A model generated the notes under the pieces. It was not told where the DNA came from and made no database searches. It saw nothing but the letters and a program-made list of their open reading frames with translations. Below are positions 10,631-19,437 of a stretch of 64,000 nucleotides of DNA, piece after piece (position 1 is the stretch's first letter; the number at the start of each line of letters is the position of its first letter). This DNA is from Roseovarius sp. S88 (lineage in GTDB: Bacteria > Pseudomonadota > Alphaproteobacteria > Rhodobacterales > Rhodobacteraceae). The DNA lies in NCBI RefSeq assembly GCF_037023735.1, contig NZ_CP146069.1, positions 2,211,501 through 2,275,500 on the forward strand. The letters are read 5' to 3'. Position numbers and translations under genes: made by a program.

Positions 10631-11317
10631 TCAATCAGGCTGCTTGGAAAGATCCTGTTCGACCTCGGCCCAGTCGTCGAAATGGATCACGTTGCAGGGT
10701 GAATGCACGTTCTCGAGCCAGACAAAGACCGAGATGAATGGCTGGTCATAGACCCTTGTGGCGTGGGGATCGCCCGCCGCGTTCCAGATAAGTGATCCAG
10801 CCGGATAATCCTGCCAGTCACGGCTGCCAAACCGCCAACCGGATTTCTCGGACAGGTTCAGGTACAGTTCTGGCGCGTCGTGGTTGTGGTCGCGATACAG
10901 TGTCCTTGGGCCCAGCATGAAAATGCCAAGGTTGAAGTCGGGATGGTGATGCCCACATGCATCGGGCCCGATGAGCAGGGTATGCAGGTTGCACTTTGTG
11001 TATCCCTCCCCCAGATCGGCACCAGGGGGATAGAATTGGGCGTTGTCTTCGCGCCACACCAGATCATCCTTCGCCGCTTTCAGACAACCCGCGATATCCT
11101 GCAATTCGGGGGCGACAACCCCTTCGATGGCGTTCTTCAGAACCTCATCATGCCGGGTTCCTTGGGGAGGTAAGTCAATGAGCCTCTCATCGGACAGGTC
11201 CATGGCTGCCAGCTTGTCCAACGTCAGATCAACGCCGCGCGTGGCAGCTCTGTGAGCCTTCAGATAGGTGACAATGGATTGAATAAGCGCCTTAATACGG
11301 CGTTGCTTGTCTGTCAT
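10631..11317 (-). CDS. DMSP lyase-like cupin (DLL family) protein
   Basis: A 228-residue protein with a helical N-terminal half and a C-terminal single cupin barrel. The metal site is H144-x-H146-x3-E150-x-Y152 (DHNHDAPELY) plus His185 (GDPHATRV). This is the same HxHxxxExY plus downstream His arrangement as in cupin DMSP lyases such as DddK, DddQ and DddL. Some members of this cupin family cleave dimethylsulfoniopropionate to DMS and acrylate, while others have no DMSP activity and unknown substrates. It is coupled by ATGA to the acyl-CoA ligase upstream and lies 11 bases before the FadJ-like gene, so it probably acts on the acid, or its CoA ester, handled by this operon. Calling it a true DMSP lyase would be premature. 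Confidence 0.75.
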   Translation of the reverse strand: MTDKQRRIKALIQSIVTYLKAHRAATRGVDLTLDKLAAMDLSDERLIDLPPQGTRHDEVLKNAIEGVVAPELQDIAGCLKAAKDDLVWREDNAQFYPPGADLGEGYTKCNLHTLLIGPDACGHHHPDFNLGIFMLGPRTLYRDHNHDAPELYLNLSEKSGWRFGSRDWQDYPAGSLIWNAAGDPHATRVYDQPFISVFVWLENVHSPCNVIHFDDWAEVEQDLSKQPD

Positions 11318-12957
11318 GATTGGCCCGCGCGAGTTGAAATGTCTTGCCGCACGAGCTTCTTGTCGAGCTTGCCGACGCTGGTTTTAGGCAGGCTGCTGAC
11401 AAAGAAAATTTCGTCAGGAACGGCCCACTTCGAAAGTTCACCTGCGTCAACGCGCGACTGAATTTCCGCCATGACGCTTAAACGCACAATATCCGGATCG
11501 GCATCTTTTGCGGCTTGAGTGACCAACACTGGCCGTTCGCCCCACTTCGCGTGCGGCAGTCCGATCGCGGCGACGTCCTCAACGCCGCTGCAAGACGATA
11601 CTATGTTTTCCAGTGCCAGCGAGGAAATCCATTCGCCGCCGGTCTTGATCACATCCTTGAGGCGGTCAGTAATCTGTAACGACCCATTCTCGCGGATATA
11701 CCCAACATCCCCGGTATGCAGATAGCCACCATCCCAAAGCTCACCCGAGGCTTGCGCGTTATCCAGATAGCCTTGTGTCAGCCAGGGAGCCCGAGCAACA
11801 ACTTCGCCGGTTGTTTCGCCGTCATGCGGGACGTCTTTCATATCCGGTGTCACGACGCGAAGGTCGACAAGCGGGCCGGGAAAGCCGGTTTGCGCCTGCA
11901 CCTCTGGATCGTCGCTGGACAAATCGGCCACCGTCAGAAACGGACAGGTTTCGGACATACCATATGCCGCATGCAAGGATATGCCTGCCGCCGCCGCCCG
12001 GTCCTGCAGACTGCGCGGCAAAGCGGCGCCCCCAATGATAACTTTCCATTTGCTCAGGTCAGTTTGCGGGCAGTTGGGATGGTCGAGCACCATGGACAGA
12101 ACCGTGGGAACGCAATGGGAAAAGGTGACGCCTTCGGCTGCAATCAATCGCAAGATTATGTCAGGGTCATATCGACCGGGATAGACCTGACGCAGCCCCA
12201 GCATCGTTGCGGCATATGGAAATCCCCAGCCGTGGACGTGAAACAAGGGTGTCAGCGGCATGTAGACGTCGCCGCGATGAAACCCGGAATTCCCGGGCCA
12301 TGCGCCGAAACCTGCGATCAAGCCCAATGTGTGAAGGACCAACTGCCGATGTGAATAGCTCACCCCTTTGGGATTGCCGGTTGTCCCGGTCGTATAAAAC
12401 AGGGTTGCGGTTTGGTTTTCATCGAAGTCCGGGAAGTCAAAGCTGTCTGGGGCCTCGCCTATCCACTTTTCATACCCTTCACCGTCTCCAATCGGCACGA
12501 TGATGATGTCCCGATCGAAGCCCGGTCTGATATCATCAATGAGCGGCATGAAATCGCGGTGCACGATGATCAGGTCCGGCTGCCCATGGTTGATTGTATA
12601 AAGAACCTGGGCAGGAGATAGACGGACGTTGATCGTAAAAAGGGACGCGCCCATCATCGGGATCGCGAAAAAACACTCAAGATAACGGTGCGTATCCCAA
12701 TCCATGACACCGACGCGCATGCCCTCATGTATCTCGCTGGCCTTTAGAGAATTGGCAAGTTGGCGCACGCGTTTGCCCAACTCCGCGTAGCTCAGCCGCA
12801 TTTCGGTGCCGCTGACGATTTCCTGGCAGGTTGAGGCGAAGTGGGGTCCGTTCAGCAAGTGTTTGATCAGCAACGGAAAGCCATATGCATTTGACGAAGG
12901 CGATGGTGCTTGCATGAAGGTGGAATCCTTGAACTTCTTTACTTGCCAGTCTGACAT
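11314..12957 (-). CDS. AMP-dependent acyl-CoA synthetase (medium/long-chain ligase-like)
   Basis: A 547-residue member of the adenylate-forming family that activates a carboxylic acid to acyl-AMP and then acyl-CoA. The P-loop-like motif is FYTTGTTGNPKGVSYSH, followed by AYGMSETCP (A5), HTGDVGYI (A7) and LKDVIKTGGEWISS (A8), with the catalytic Lys in SVGKLDKK near the C-terminus. It is the first gene of the ligase-cupin-FadJ-thiolase operon and is divergent from the LysR gene at 13152. The start at 12957 has a weak GGTGAG site; an ATG at 12915 with AAGGA is a possible alternative. The family includes AlkK-type ligases, but the substrate cannot be deduced. Confidence 0.88.
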   Translation of the reverse strand: MSDWQVKKFKDSTFMQAPSPSSNAYGFPLLIKHLLNGPHFASTCQEIVSGTEMRLSYAELGKRVRQLANSLKASEIHEGMRVGVMDWDTHRYLECFFAIPMMGASLFTINVRLSPAQVLYTINHGQPDLIIVHRDFMPLIDDIRPGFDRDIIIVPIGDGEGYEKWIGEAPDSFDFPDFDENQTATLFYTTGTTGNPKGVSYSHRQLVLHTLGLIAGFGAWPGNSGFHRGDVYMPLTPLFHVHGWGFPYAATMLGLRQVYPGRYDPDIILRLIAAEGVTFSHCVPTVLSMVLDHPNCPQTDLSKWKVIIGGAALPRSLQDRAAAAGISLHAAYGMSETCPFLTVADLSSDDPEVQAQTGFPGPLVDLRVVTPDMKDVPHDGETTGEVVARAPWLTQGYLDNAQASGELWDGGYLHTGDVGYIRENGSLQITDRLKDVIKTGGEWISSLALENIVSSCSGVEDVAAIGLPHAKWGERPVLVTQAAKDADPDIVRLSVMAEIQSRVDAGELSKWAVPDEIFFVSSLPKTSVGKLDKKLVRQDISTRAGQS

Positions 12958-13151
12958 TTCTCACCCAGTCGAAGAACTGAAAGAATTTTCCCTTCATCAA
13001 GATTTTCTAACCAATGCCAAAGCGCTGAGAATTGCGTGTGACCAGCTGAAAAGCTATGAGAAAATCTATGAAGACTCAGGAATTCCCGATTCTGTCGTCG
13101 GTTATCCCCGCTCAGTGATGAGCAGACTGCAATCATCGAGGTGGCCAACCG
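12958..13151. promoter_or_regulatory. Divergent control region between acyl-CoA ligase and LysR genes
   Basis: These 194 bases hold both promoters of the divergent pair. A direct repeat CTATGA-N6-CTATGA (13054-13059 and 13066-13071) and a short inverted repeat AGCT-GAAA-AGCT (13044-13055) lie in the middle. LysR-type regulators commonly bind T-N11-A sites in such regions, but no single convincing site stands out. Confidence 0.35.
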
Positions 13152-14075
13152 GTGAAGACCCAAATGCCAACATTGGTTTCGCTACGCGCGTTTGAGGCAG
13201 TGGCGCGCCATAGGAGCTTCCGCAAGGCGGCTGACGAGATTTGTGTGACGCATGCGGCAGTCAGCCACCAGGTCAAAGCGCTGGAAACATCAATCGGTGT
13301 CAAACTGCTGGAACGCACAAGTCGTTCGGTCGAACTGACACCGGCCGGAGAGCAATATTACCCGCCGATCCGCGAACATATTCAGGGTATTGTCAAAGCC
13401 ACGCGGCGCATCCAGACACCTGAGGAACCGGACGTGTTGCTCGTTCAGTCCTACGCAAGTTTCAATACGATGTGGCTCCAGCCCAGATTGGCTGAATTTC
13501 TTCAGGATAATCCGGATACGCGCGTGCGCATTGTCTCTACTTTTGAAGACGGTGATTATGATATGCACCGGTTCGATGTTGGCGTGTTCAACGCGCCACC
13601 GTTCGATAAGAGATTTGACTATAGCCCCTTGTTCGAAACAGATATCTACCCGGTATGTGCTCCGGAGGCCTTGAATCCCTCAAACGGTGGAATTCTGCTG
13701 GAAGAGCTTAGTAATTTCCTACTGCTGAGTATCCCAAACACATGGAATGAGCCGGATGACTGGGATTGTTGGTTGGATGCGGCGGGCTTGGACCGCGGCA
13801 CTATGAAATTTGGCTCAATTTTCGACAATTACCCGCTTGTCCGTGAGGCAGTTCTAAACAATCACGGCATCAGCGTCGCAAGGGCACCGTTTTGCGCGCG
13901 GGATCTTGAAAGGGGGCGCCTGGTCAGACCGTTCGACATTTCGGTGCCCGAGCCAGGCCGCTGGTATCTAGCGATGCAAAAAGAACGTGCACCCAATCCA
14001 AAGCTCGATACATTTGTCGCATGGCTGTTCGAACAGATCGAGGCCGACCCGACCATGCGGTTTTTTAACGCCTGA
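13152..14075 (+). CDS. LysR-family regulator (GcvA-like)
   Basis: A 307-residue LysR-type transcriptional regulator. The N-terminal winged helix (residues 8-67) has the typical AFEAVARHRSFRKAADE and THAAVSHQVKALE pattern of the GcvA/AmpR subgroup. A substrate-binding domain follows from about residue 95 (MWLQPRLAEFLQDNP). The start is GTG at 13152; an in-frame ATG at 13164 (MPTLVSLRAF) is equally possible. It is divergent from the acyl-CoA ligase operon, so it likely controls that operon and perhaps the solute-binding protein gene behind it. The inducer is unknown. A hairpin terminator follows at 14102-14131. Confidence 0.88.
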   Translation: MKTQMPTLVSLRAFEAVARHRSFRKAADEICVTHAAVSHQVKALETSIGVKLLERTSRSVELTPAGEQYYPPIREHIQGIVKATRRIQTPEEPDVLLVQSYASFNTMWLQPRLAEFLQDNPDTRVRIVSTFEDGDYDMHRFDVGVFNAPPFDKRFDYSPLFETDIYPVCAPEALNPSNGGILLEELSNFLLLSIPNTWNEPDDWDCWLDAAGLDRGTMKFGSIFDNYPLVREAVLNNHGISVARAPFCARDLERGRLVRPFDISVPEPGRWYLAMQKERAPNPKLDTFVAWLFEQIEADPTMRFFNA

Positions 14076-14101
14076 CTTTAAAACATTTTGAATTGGGTTT
14101 C

Positions 14102-14131
14102 GGGTGTCGGACCCACCGACACCCCGGTTTT
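14102..14131 (+). terminator. Intrinsic terminator after LysR gene
   Basis: Perfect nine-base arms GGGTGTCGG (14102-14110) and CCGACACCC (14116-14124) enclose a five-base loop and are followed by CGGTTTT. It separates the LysR gene from the convergent solute-binding protein gene and may also act on the other strand. Confidence 0.7.
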
Positions 14132-14138
14132 CATGAGG

Positions 14139-15695
14139 TTAGGCGAACCACCAGCGCTCCATAAAGCGGTTGCCGTCGAGATCCCAGTCAGAACCCATGA
14201 CTTCGGGCAGCCCCAACTTGTCGTTGACTGCAAAAACCCAGTCGTTGAACATTGGAATGATCGCGCCACCATCGGTCGCGCAGATCTCCTGCATTTCCCA
14301 ATACATCTCGCGGCGCTTGGCATTGTCGAGTTCGGCACGTGCCTTGATCAAGAGGTCGTCAAACCGCTCATTACACCAGAAGCTCTCGTTCCAGGACGCG
14401 CCGCACTGATAGGCAGTCGAGAACATTTGGTCCGGAACCGGACGGCCGGCCCAGTATGAGAATGTAAACTCCTTTTTCATCCAGACATCAGACCAGTAGC
14501 CGTCATTGGGTTCACGGATCACGTTGATATCGATACTAGCCGCCTTGGCCGAGGCCTGGAAAAGCACCGCAGCGTCCACCGCACCGCCAAAGGCCGCGTC
14601 CGCAGCCGACAAATTCACCTGCAAATTGTCTATGCCGGACTGCTGCAAATACCACTTGGCCTTATCTGGATCGTATTGTTTCTGCTCGAGCTCAGAGTTG
14701 AAGTACTGTTCGCCAGCGCCGACCGGATGATCGTTGCCAATCGAGCCGAAGCCGAACAGGATCTTGTCCACCATTTCTTGACGGTTGACGCCGTATTTCA
14801 GAGCTTGACGGACATTGTTGTCGTCATAGGGCGCCCGGCGTACATCCATCGGGATCGAGTAATGCGCCTTGCCCGAAATTGAGTGGACATTGACACCCGG
14901 CTTGCGCCCCAAAAGCCCGGCAGTTTTCAAATCTACCCGGTCAATCACATCTACATCGCCCGAAACAAGCGCCGTGGTCCGGGCGTTCAGGTCGATCAGC
15001 GCCAGAAATTCGACGGAATCGAAGAAAGCCACGCCATCGCGCCAGTGGTTTTCATGCCGCTCCAAATTGGCCGAAACGCCTAAGTCGATGGAGGCACTCT
15101 TATACGTGCCGCAGCCATTTCCCGACTGCCAGTCAATCGAGTCGCCATCTGCTTTGCAGATCGGCAGGTGGTAATCAGTGAGAAGGAATGGGAAGTCGGC
15201 ATTGCCACCGCTCAGTTTGAAGACAACGGTGTCGTCGCCCTCGATAGTGATATCCCGTACCGGCTCGACGAGCGGCGCTGCCGCCGAGGTCGAGCCTTCG
15301 CCACGGTGGAAGTTGATCGAATTGACAACGTCCTGAACGGTAAGCTCTTGCCCATCGTGGAACTGAACGCCCTTGCGGATCTTGAAACGCCATTCTGCGG
15401 CGTCCTCTGATGCTTCCCAGCTTTCCGCCAGTTCTGGCGTAAGTGAACCGTCAGGACCGACTTGGGTCAGACGGCCATGCACAGCATGTGTCCACGCAAT
15501 CATAAAGCCAGAATCATACAGGCCGGGGTTCAGCGTGTCGGTTGTCTGGCCATGCCCAAGGCCAACCCGCAAATGACCACCTCGTTTGGGCGCGGCTCGG
15601 GCCGCACCTAATGGCAACGACGCGGCAGCAACTGTCGCTGCAGTGGTTTTCAAGAATCCGCGGCGATCGAGAAGGCCGCCTTTGATAAGAGTCAT
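14139..15695 (-). CDS. ABC transporter solute-binding protein, family 5 (peptide/opine type), Tat-exported
   Basis: A 518-residue periplasmic binding protein of the DppA/OppA type. The N-terminus has a Tat signal: twin arginine in DRRGFLKTTA, a hydrophobic stretch, and a likely cleavage after GAARA near residue 35. The SBP family 5 fold follows (PELAESWE, FKIRKGVQFHDGQ, VNSINFHR). A GGGAGA ribosome site lies upstream of the ATG. No permease or ATPase gene is adjacent on either side, so it is an orphan that must use components encoded elsewhere or work as a sensor or scavenger. It is convergent with the LysR gene of the acyl-CoA/cupin operon. The ligand is unknown; family members bind peptides, opines, sugars or aromatic derivatives. 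Confidence 0.87.
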   Translation of the reverse strand: MTLIKGGLLDRRGFLKTTAATVAAASLPLGAARAAPKRGGHLRVGLGHGQTTDTLNPGLYDSGFMIAWTHAVHGRLTQVGPDGSLTPELAESWEASEDAAEWRFKIRKGVQFHDGQELTVQDVVNSINFHRGEGSTSAAAPLVEPVRDITIEGDDTVVFKLSGGNADFPFLLTDYHLPICKADGDSIDWQSGNGCGTYKSASIDLGVSANLERHENHWRDGVAFFDSVEFLALIDLNARTTALVSGDVDVIDRVDLKTAGLLGRKPGVNVHSISGKAHYSIPMDVRRAPYDDNNVRQALKYGVNRQEMVDKILFGFGSIGNDHPVGAGEQYFNSELEQKQYDPDKAKWYLQQSGIDNLQVNLSAADAAFGGAVDAAVLFQASAKAASIDINVIREPNDGYWSDVWMKKEFTFSYWAGRPVPDQMFSTAYQCGASWNESFWCNERFDDLLIKARAELDNAKRREMYWEMQEICATDGGAIIPMFNDWVFAVNDKLGLPEVMGSDWDLDGNRFMERWWFA

Positions 15696-16088
15696 GTTCG
15701 TTCTCCCTGAATGTTCCGATTTGCGACCGCACGCCCGTCAGCAGGGGCCGCTGTTTGAGCCGACGTTTCACCGGATTGGACACTCGAGTTGTATCGGCAG
15801 GTCTATGCGCAAAAGAACTGAAAAAATTTTTGGATCATGTACAAATTCTAACCAGTTGCATATTGAAGTTGAGCTCAGTCTCGGCAGTTTTCCCGCCAAA
15901 GAAGGCGTCTCCGGTGAATGGCTCTATCAATTGCGTATGCGGGTGGCTGCACGAATCTTCTCAAGAGGCGATCGGAGGAGTCACCCCACCCGAGGATGAC
16001 CGCTCTGTGCTCATCACGCCCATTCGAGCGCGATGCAGCATCGGTAGATTTGGGCTCAAAGCCGACTTTACATAACTCGCGGAAGAAC
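15696..16088. other. Non-coding stretch between binding-protein gene and enoyl-CoA hydratase gene
   Basis: These 393 bases hold no convincing gene. The part next to 15695 should carry the binding-protein promoter. The part near 15980-16070 translates into strings reminiscent of the spurious small proteins often called in roseobacter intergenic regions, so it may be a dispersed non-coding repeat or a degraded remnant. No terminator hairpin was found. Confidence 0.4.
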
Positions 16089-16868
16089 CTACCGCCCCTC
16101 ATACTCCGCCTTGCGCTTCTCGATAAACGCCAGCACGCCTTCCTGGAAATCGCGACTGTTCCCGCAATCGCCTTGCAACCGCGCTTCAAGATCAAGCTGA
16201 CCCGAGAGATCATTGTCCCAACTGCCGCGGATGGCCTGTTTGAGGTTGGCGTAGGCAAGCGTTGGCCCCTTGGCCAGATGCGCCGCCCGGTCGCGCCAGC
16301 GGTCTTCAAACAGCGCCTCATCAACCGCTTCCCAGATCATGCCCCAATCATCCGCCTGCCGCGCGCTAATGGGTTCGGCGAAAAGAGCTGCCCCCATCGC
16401 CTTGGCCGCCCCCATCTGGCGCGGCAGCCAGAAGGTGCCGCCGGCATCGGGAATGAGACCAATCCGCGTGAAAGCTTGCAGGAAATAGGCGTTTTCTGAT
16501 GCAATCACCACATCCGCCGCCAGCGCCAGATTGGCCCCAGCTCCCGCCGCCGGGCCGTTCACGGCGCTGATCGTGGGCACCGGGCAATTTCCAATGGCGT
16601 GCAGCATGGGCACGTATTCGTCGCGCAGCACCCGTTCCAGATCAAGCTCGGACACACGGCCGGTATCTGACAAATCCTGCCCAGAACAAAACGCCTTGCC
16701 GTTGCCGGTCATCACCAGCACCCGCGCCTTGCGTCCGGCCACGCGCGCCGCATCTGTGATCTCGGCGCGCATCTGTGCGTTGAGCGCGTTCATCTTGTCT
16801 GGCCGGTTGAGCGTCAGCACCGCGATGTCGTCGGTGATGTCGAACGTGATCGTATTGTACTCTTTCAA
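16089..16868 (-). CDS. Enoyl-CoA hydratase/isomerase (PaaG-like crotonase)
   Basis: A 259-residue crotonase-superfamily enzyme. The oxyanion-hole segments are CSGQDLSD and NGPAAGAGANLALAAD, and TRIGLIPDAGGTFWLPR is typical of the PaaG branch (2-(1,2-epoxy-1,2-dihydrophenyl)acetyl-CoA isomerase), where an Asp replaces the hydratase Glu. I choose a TTG start at 16868: GGAGG lies seven bases upstream and the next codons (KEYNTITF) begin the conserved fold, while an ATG at 16913 adds a tail without family support. It follows ccmH on the same strand after 85 bases. No other phenylacetate-pathway gene is near, so the precise substrate is open. Confidence 0.85.
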   Translation of the reverse strand: MKEYNTITFDITDDIAVLTLNRPDKMNALNAQMRAEITDAARVAGRKARVLVMTGNGKAFCSGQDLSDTGRVSELDLERVLRDEYVPMLHAIGNCPVPTISAVNGPAAGAGANLALAADVVIASENAYFLQAFTRIGLIPDAGGTFWLPRQMGAAKAMGAALFAEPISARQADDWGMIWEAVDEALFEDRWRDRAAHLAKGPTLAYANLKQAIRGSWDNDLSGQLDLEARLQGDCGNSRDFQEGVLAFIEKRKAEYEGR

Positions 16869-16953
16869 GGCTCTATCCTCCGACGCGATGCAGCGGGTGC
16901 AATTGCGCGACACTCAACCCTTAATCAGGATCAATGGCAACGCCAACGCGCCG

Positions 16954-17409
16954 TCACTTGTCGAGAATTTGCCGAAGCCGCGCTTCTTCATCTTCGCTGA
17001 GCTTAGCCTCTCCAACAGTCTCAGAGGTGGCGCGACGTCGAATATACCCCCAGCCAAGCGCCCCTGCGAGTAAGAGCATGCCGGGCCCTGCCAGCCAGAG
17101 CACAAGGTTTGACCCGCTGGTCAGCGGATTGAGCAGAACATATTCGCCGTAACGATCCACGACGAAGTCGACGACCTCTTCATCGCTGTCCCCGGCCACA
17201 AGCCGTTCGCGCACCAAGAGCCGCAGGTCACGCGCCAGATCGGCGTGGGATTCATCAATGCTCTCATTGCGGCAGACAAGGCAGCGCAACCCCGCCGAGA
17301 TGTCCCGCGCCCGCTCTTCAAGCGCCGGATCATCCAGGATTTCATCTGGCTGCACTGCGGCCACAGGTGCCGCCAGAAGGCACAGGATCAGAGCAAGCGC
17401 ATGTCTCAT
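16954..17409 (-). CDS. ccmH: Cytochrome c maturation protein CcmH (Ccl2/CycL type)
   Basis: A 151-residue periplasm-facing, membrane-anchored thiol protein. It has a signal peptide (residues 1-18), the redox motif C43-L-V-C46 (LRCLVCRNES), a transmembrane helix near 100-120 and a charged C-terminal tail. It reduces apocytochrome c so that CcmF can attach haem. It overlaps ccmF by four bases (ATGA), matching the usual ccmF-ccmH order. It is the short form without the TPR domain that E. coli CcmH carries; in alphaproteobacteria that part is a separate CcmI protein, not seen here. Confidence 0.93.
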   Translation of the reverse strand: MRHALALILCLLAAPVAAVQPDEILDDPALEERARDISAGLRCLVCRNESIDESHADLARDLRLLVRERLVAGDSDEEVVDFVVDRYGEYVLLNPLTSGSNLVLWLAGPGMLLLAGALGWGYIRRRATSETVGEAKLSEDEEARLRQILDK

Positions 17410-19379
17410 TCAGCTGGCGTCGCTTGGGGTGTTTCGCGCGTTTTACGCGCGCCAGCCGCTACACGGTAGCGCCTGTCGCTGAGCGACAAGGCACCGCCCA
17501 AAGCCATCAGGATCGAGCCACCCCAGATCCAGTTGGCCAGCGGTTTGTAATAGCTGCGCACAGCCCAACCGCCATTCACCTGCGGATCGCCAATCACAAC
17601 ATAAATATCGCGCAAAAACCCGTTGTCGATGGCCGCCTCAGAGGTCGGCATGGCCGCCACCGGATAGATACGTTTTTCCGGCTTGAGCGAGACAATCGTC
17701 TGCCCGTTTTGACCAACGTCAATCACGGCTGTTGTGGAGAGGTAATTGGGTCCTTCCACGTCTTTCACATCGGCGAGTGTGATCTCATATCCTGCGAAGT
17801 CATAGGTTTCGCCAATCTGAGCGACGCGGATGTCTTCTTTCTCCCAGGCCATCATCGCAGAGACACCTGCAATGGTGATGCCAAAGCCCGCATGCGCCAC
17901 CGACTTGCCCCAGTCCGCGCGCGGCAAACGGCGCAGGCGGCCAAAGCGATCATCACCCCGGCCTGTGCGGCTCCAGAGATCAACGGCGGCACCGGCAACC
18001 AGCCATGCGGCCAAAAAGAGACCCACGGGTCCAAGCGCGCTGCGCTCGGTCTGCATCGCCCAGACCAGCAGGCCAACTGCGACGGCCAGGACAAAAGCGC
18101 CCGTCAGCTGTTTGATAGCTCGCGACAGGACACCCCGTTTCCACGGCATCAGCGCCCCAACTGGCAGGATCAGACCCAACAGGATCATGAACGGCGTGAA
18201 GGCCATGTTGAAGAACGGCGCACCGACGCTGAGCTTGCGGTCAAAGAAAAGCTCGGACACCAGCGGCCAGATGGTGCCAACGAAGACCACAAAGGTGGCG
18301 ACACCCAGAAGCACGTTGTTGGCCACGAGGAAAGACTCGCGACTGACCAGTCCAAACACGCCCTTGGCCTGCATCACATGGGCGCGCGCAGCAAAAAGCG
18401 TCAGTCCCACCATCATGAAGAAGCCGAGAATGAGCAAAAGGAACAGTCCGCGCTCAGGGTCTGTGGCGAAGGCATGAACAGAGGTCAGAACACCGGATCG
18501 CGTGATAAACGCGCCCACCATGGAAAAACCAAAGGCAATGATCGCCAGAAGGATCGTCCAGCTTTTAAGCGACTCGCGCTTTTCCACCACGATGGCGGAA
18601 TGCAGCAAGGCCGCCGCAATCAGCCATGGCATGAAGCTGGCATTTTCAACCGGATCCCAGAACCAGAATCCGCCCCAGCCGAGCTCATAGTAGGCCCACC
18701 AGGAGCCGAGCGCGATGCCGATGGTCAGGAAAATCCAAGCGGCCAATGTGTAGGGGCGCACCCAGCGGCCCCAGGCCGCGTCCACACGACCTTCGATCAA
18801 GGCTGCGACCGCAAAGGAAAACGTCATCGAAAGGCCGACATAGCCCAGATACAAAAACGGCGGGTGGAAGGCGAGACCGGGGTCTTGCAGAAGTGGGTTG
18901 AGGTCTTGGCCATCAAAAGGCGGCACAGGCAGGCGCAGGAATGGGTTGGACGAGAACAGGATAAATGCAAAAAATGCAACGCCAACAGACGCTTGCACCG
19001 CCAAAACCCGAGCTTTTAAGGTCGGTGGCAGATTGCCCCCAAACCAAGACGCAAAGGCCCCGAATAGGGTTACAATCAACACCCAGAGCAGCATCGAGCC
19101 CTCGTGGTTGCCCCACACCCCGGTCACTTTGTAGAGCATCGGTTTCAGAGAGTGGCTGTTCTGAGCCACCAACTGCACAGAAAAGTCTGATGTGACAAAG
19201 GCATAAGTCAATGCCGCAAATGATAGCGCCGTCAGGCCAAACTGTAGGTTTGCTGCGGGTTCTGCCGTGGCCATCCAGGACGACCAGCGGTTATGCGCGC
19301 CCACCAGTGGCACGATCATTTGAAAGATCGCCACACAAAAGGCGAGGATGAGTGCGAAGTGCCCGAGCTCTGTAATCAT
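17406..19379 (-). CDS. ccmF: Haem lyase CcmF
   Basis: A 657-residue polytopic membrane protein, the haem-apocytochrome c ligase of System I cytochrome c maturation. The tryptophan-rich WWD signature is visible as WGGFWFWDPVENASFMPW, and conserved His residues in periplasmic loops (VWGNHEGSMLLW) are expected haem ligands. About 14-15 hydrophobic spans follow the family plan. I place the start at 19379 (MITELGHFAL) rather than an in-frame start at 19478, because family members begin with this hydrophobic segment. It lies 58 bases after the GTA holin gene, which separates it from ccmE. Confidence 0.95.
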   Translation of the reverse strand: MITELGHFALILAFCVAIFQMIVPLVGAHNRWSSWMATAEPAANLQFGLTALSFAALTYAFVTSDFSVQLVAQNSHSLKPMLYKVTGVWGNHEGSMLLWVLIVTLFGAFASWFGGNLPPTLKARVLAVQASVGVAFFAFILFSSNPFLRLPVPPFDGQDLNPLLQDPGLAFHPPFLYLGYVGLSMTFSFAVAALIEGRVDAAWGRWVRPYTLAAWIFLTIGIALGSWWAYYELGWGGFWFWDPVENASFMPWLIAAALLHSAIVVEKRESLKSWTILLAIIAFGFSMVGAFITRSGVLTSVHAFATDPERGLFLLLILGFFMMVGLTLFAARAHVMQAKGVFGLVSRESFLVANNVLLGVATFVVFVGTIWPLVSELFFDRKLSVGAPFFNMAFTPFMILLGLILPVGALMPWKRGVLSRAIKQLTGAFVLAVAVGLLVWAMQTERSALGPVGLFLAAWLVAGAAVDLWSRTGRGDDRFGRLRRLPRADWGKSVAHAGFGITIAGVSAMMAWEKEDIRVAQIGETYDFAGYEITLADVKDVEGPNYLSTTAVIDVGQNGQTIVSLKPEKRIYPVAAMPTSEAAIDNGFLRDIYVVIGDPQVNGGWAVRSYYKPLANWIWGGSILMALGGALSLSDRRYRVAAGARKTRETPQATPAE

Positions 19380-19437
19380 AAGTTGAATATAAACAGCCGT
19401 TCGGGACTGGCCAATGATTTTGGTTAAGCCGACCGGT

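Noticed and set aside
13040..13075. Short repeats between the LysR and acyl-CoA ligase genes as a firm operator
   Set aside because: The direct repeat and four-base palindrome are too short to call a site with confidence.
17367..19019. Plus-strand open frame of 550 codons opposite ccmF
   Set aside because: Antisense shadow of ccmF; rich in His/Arg/Gln, no recognisable domain, no ribosome site.
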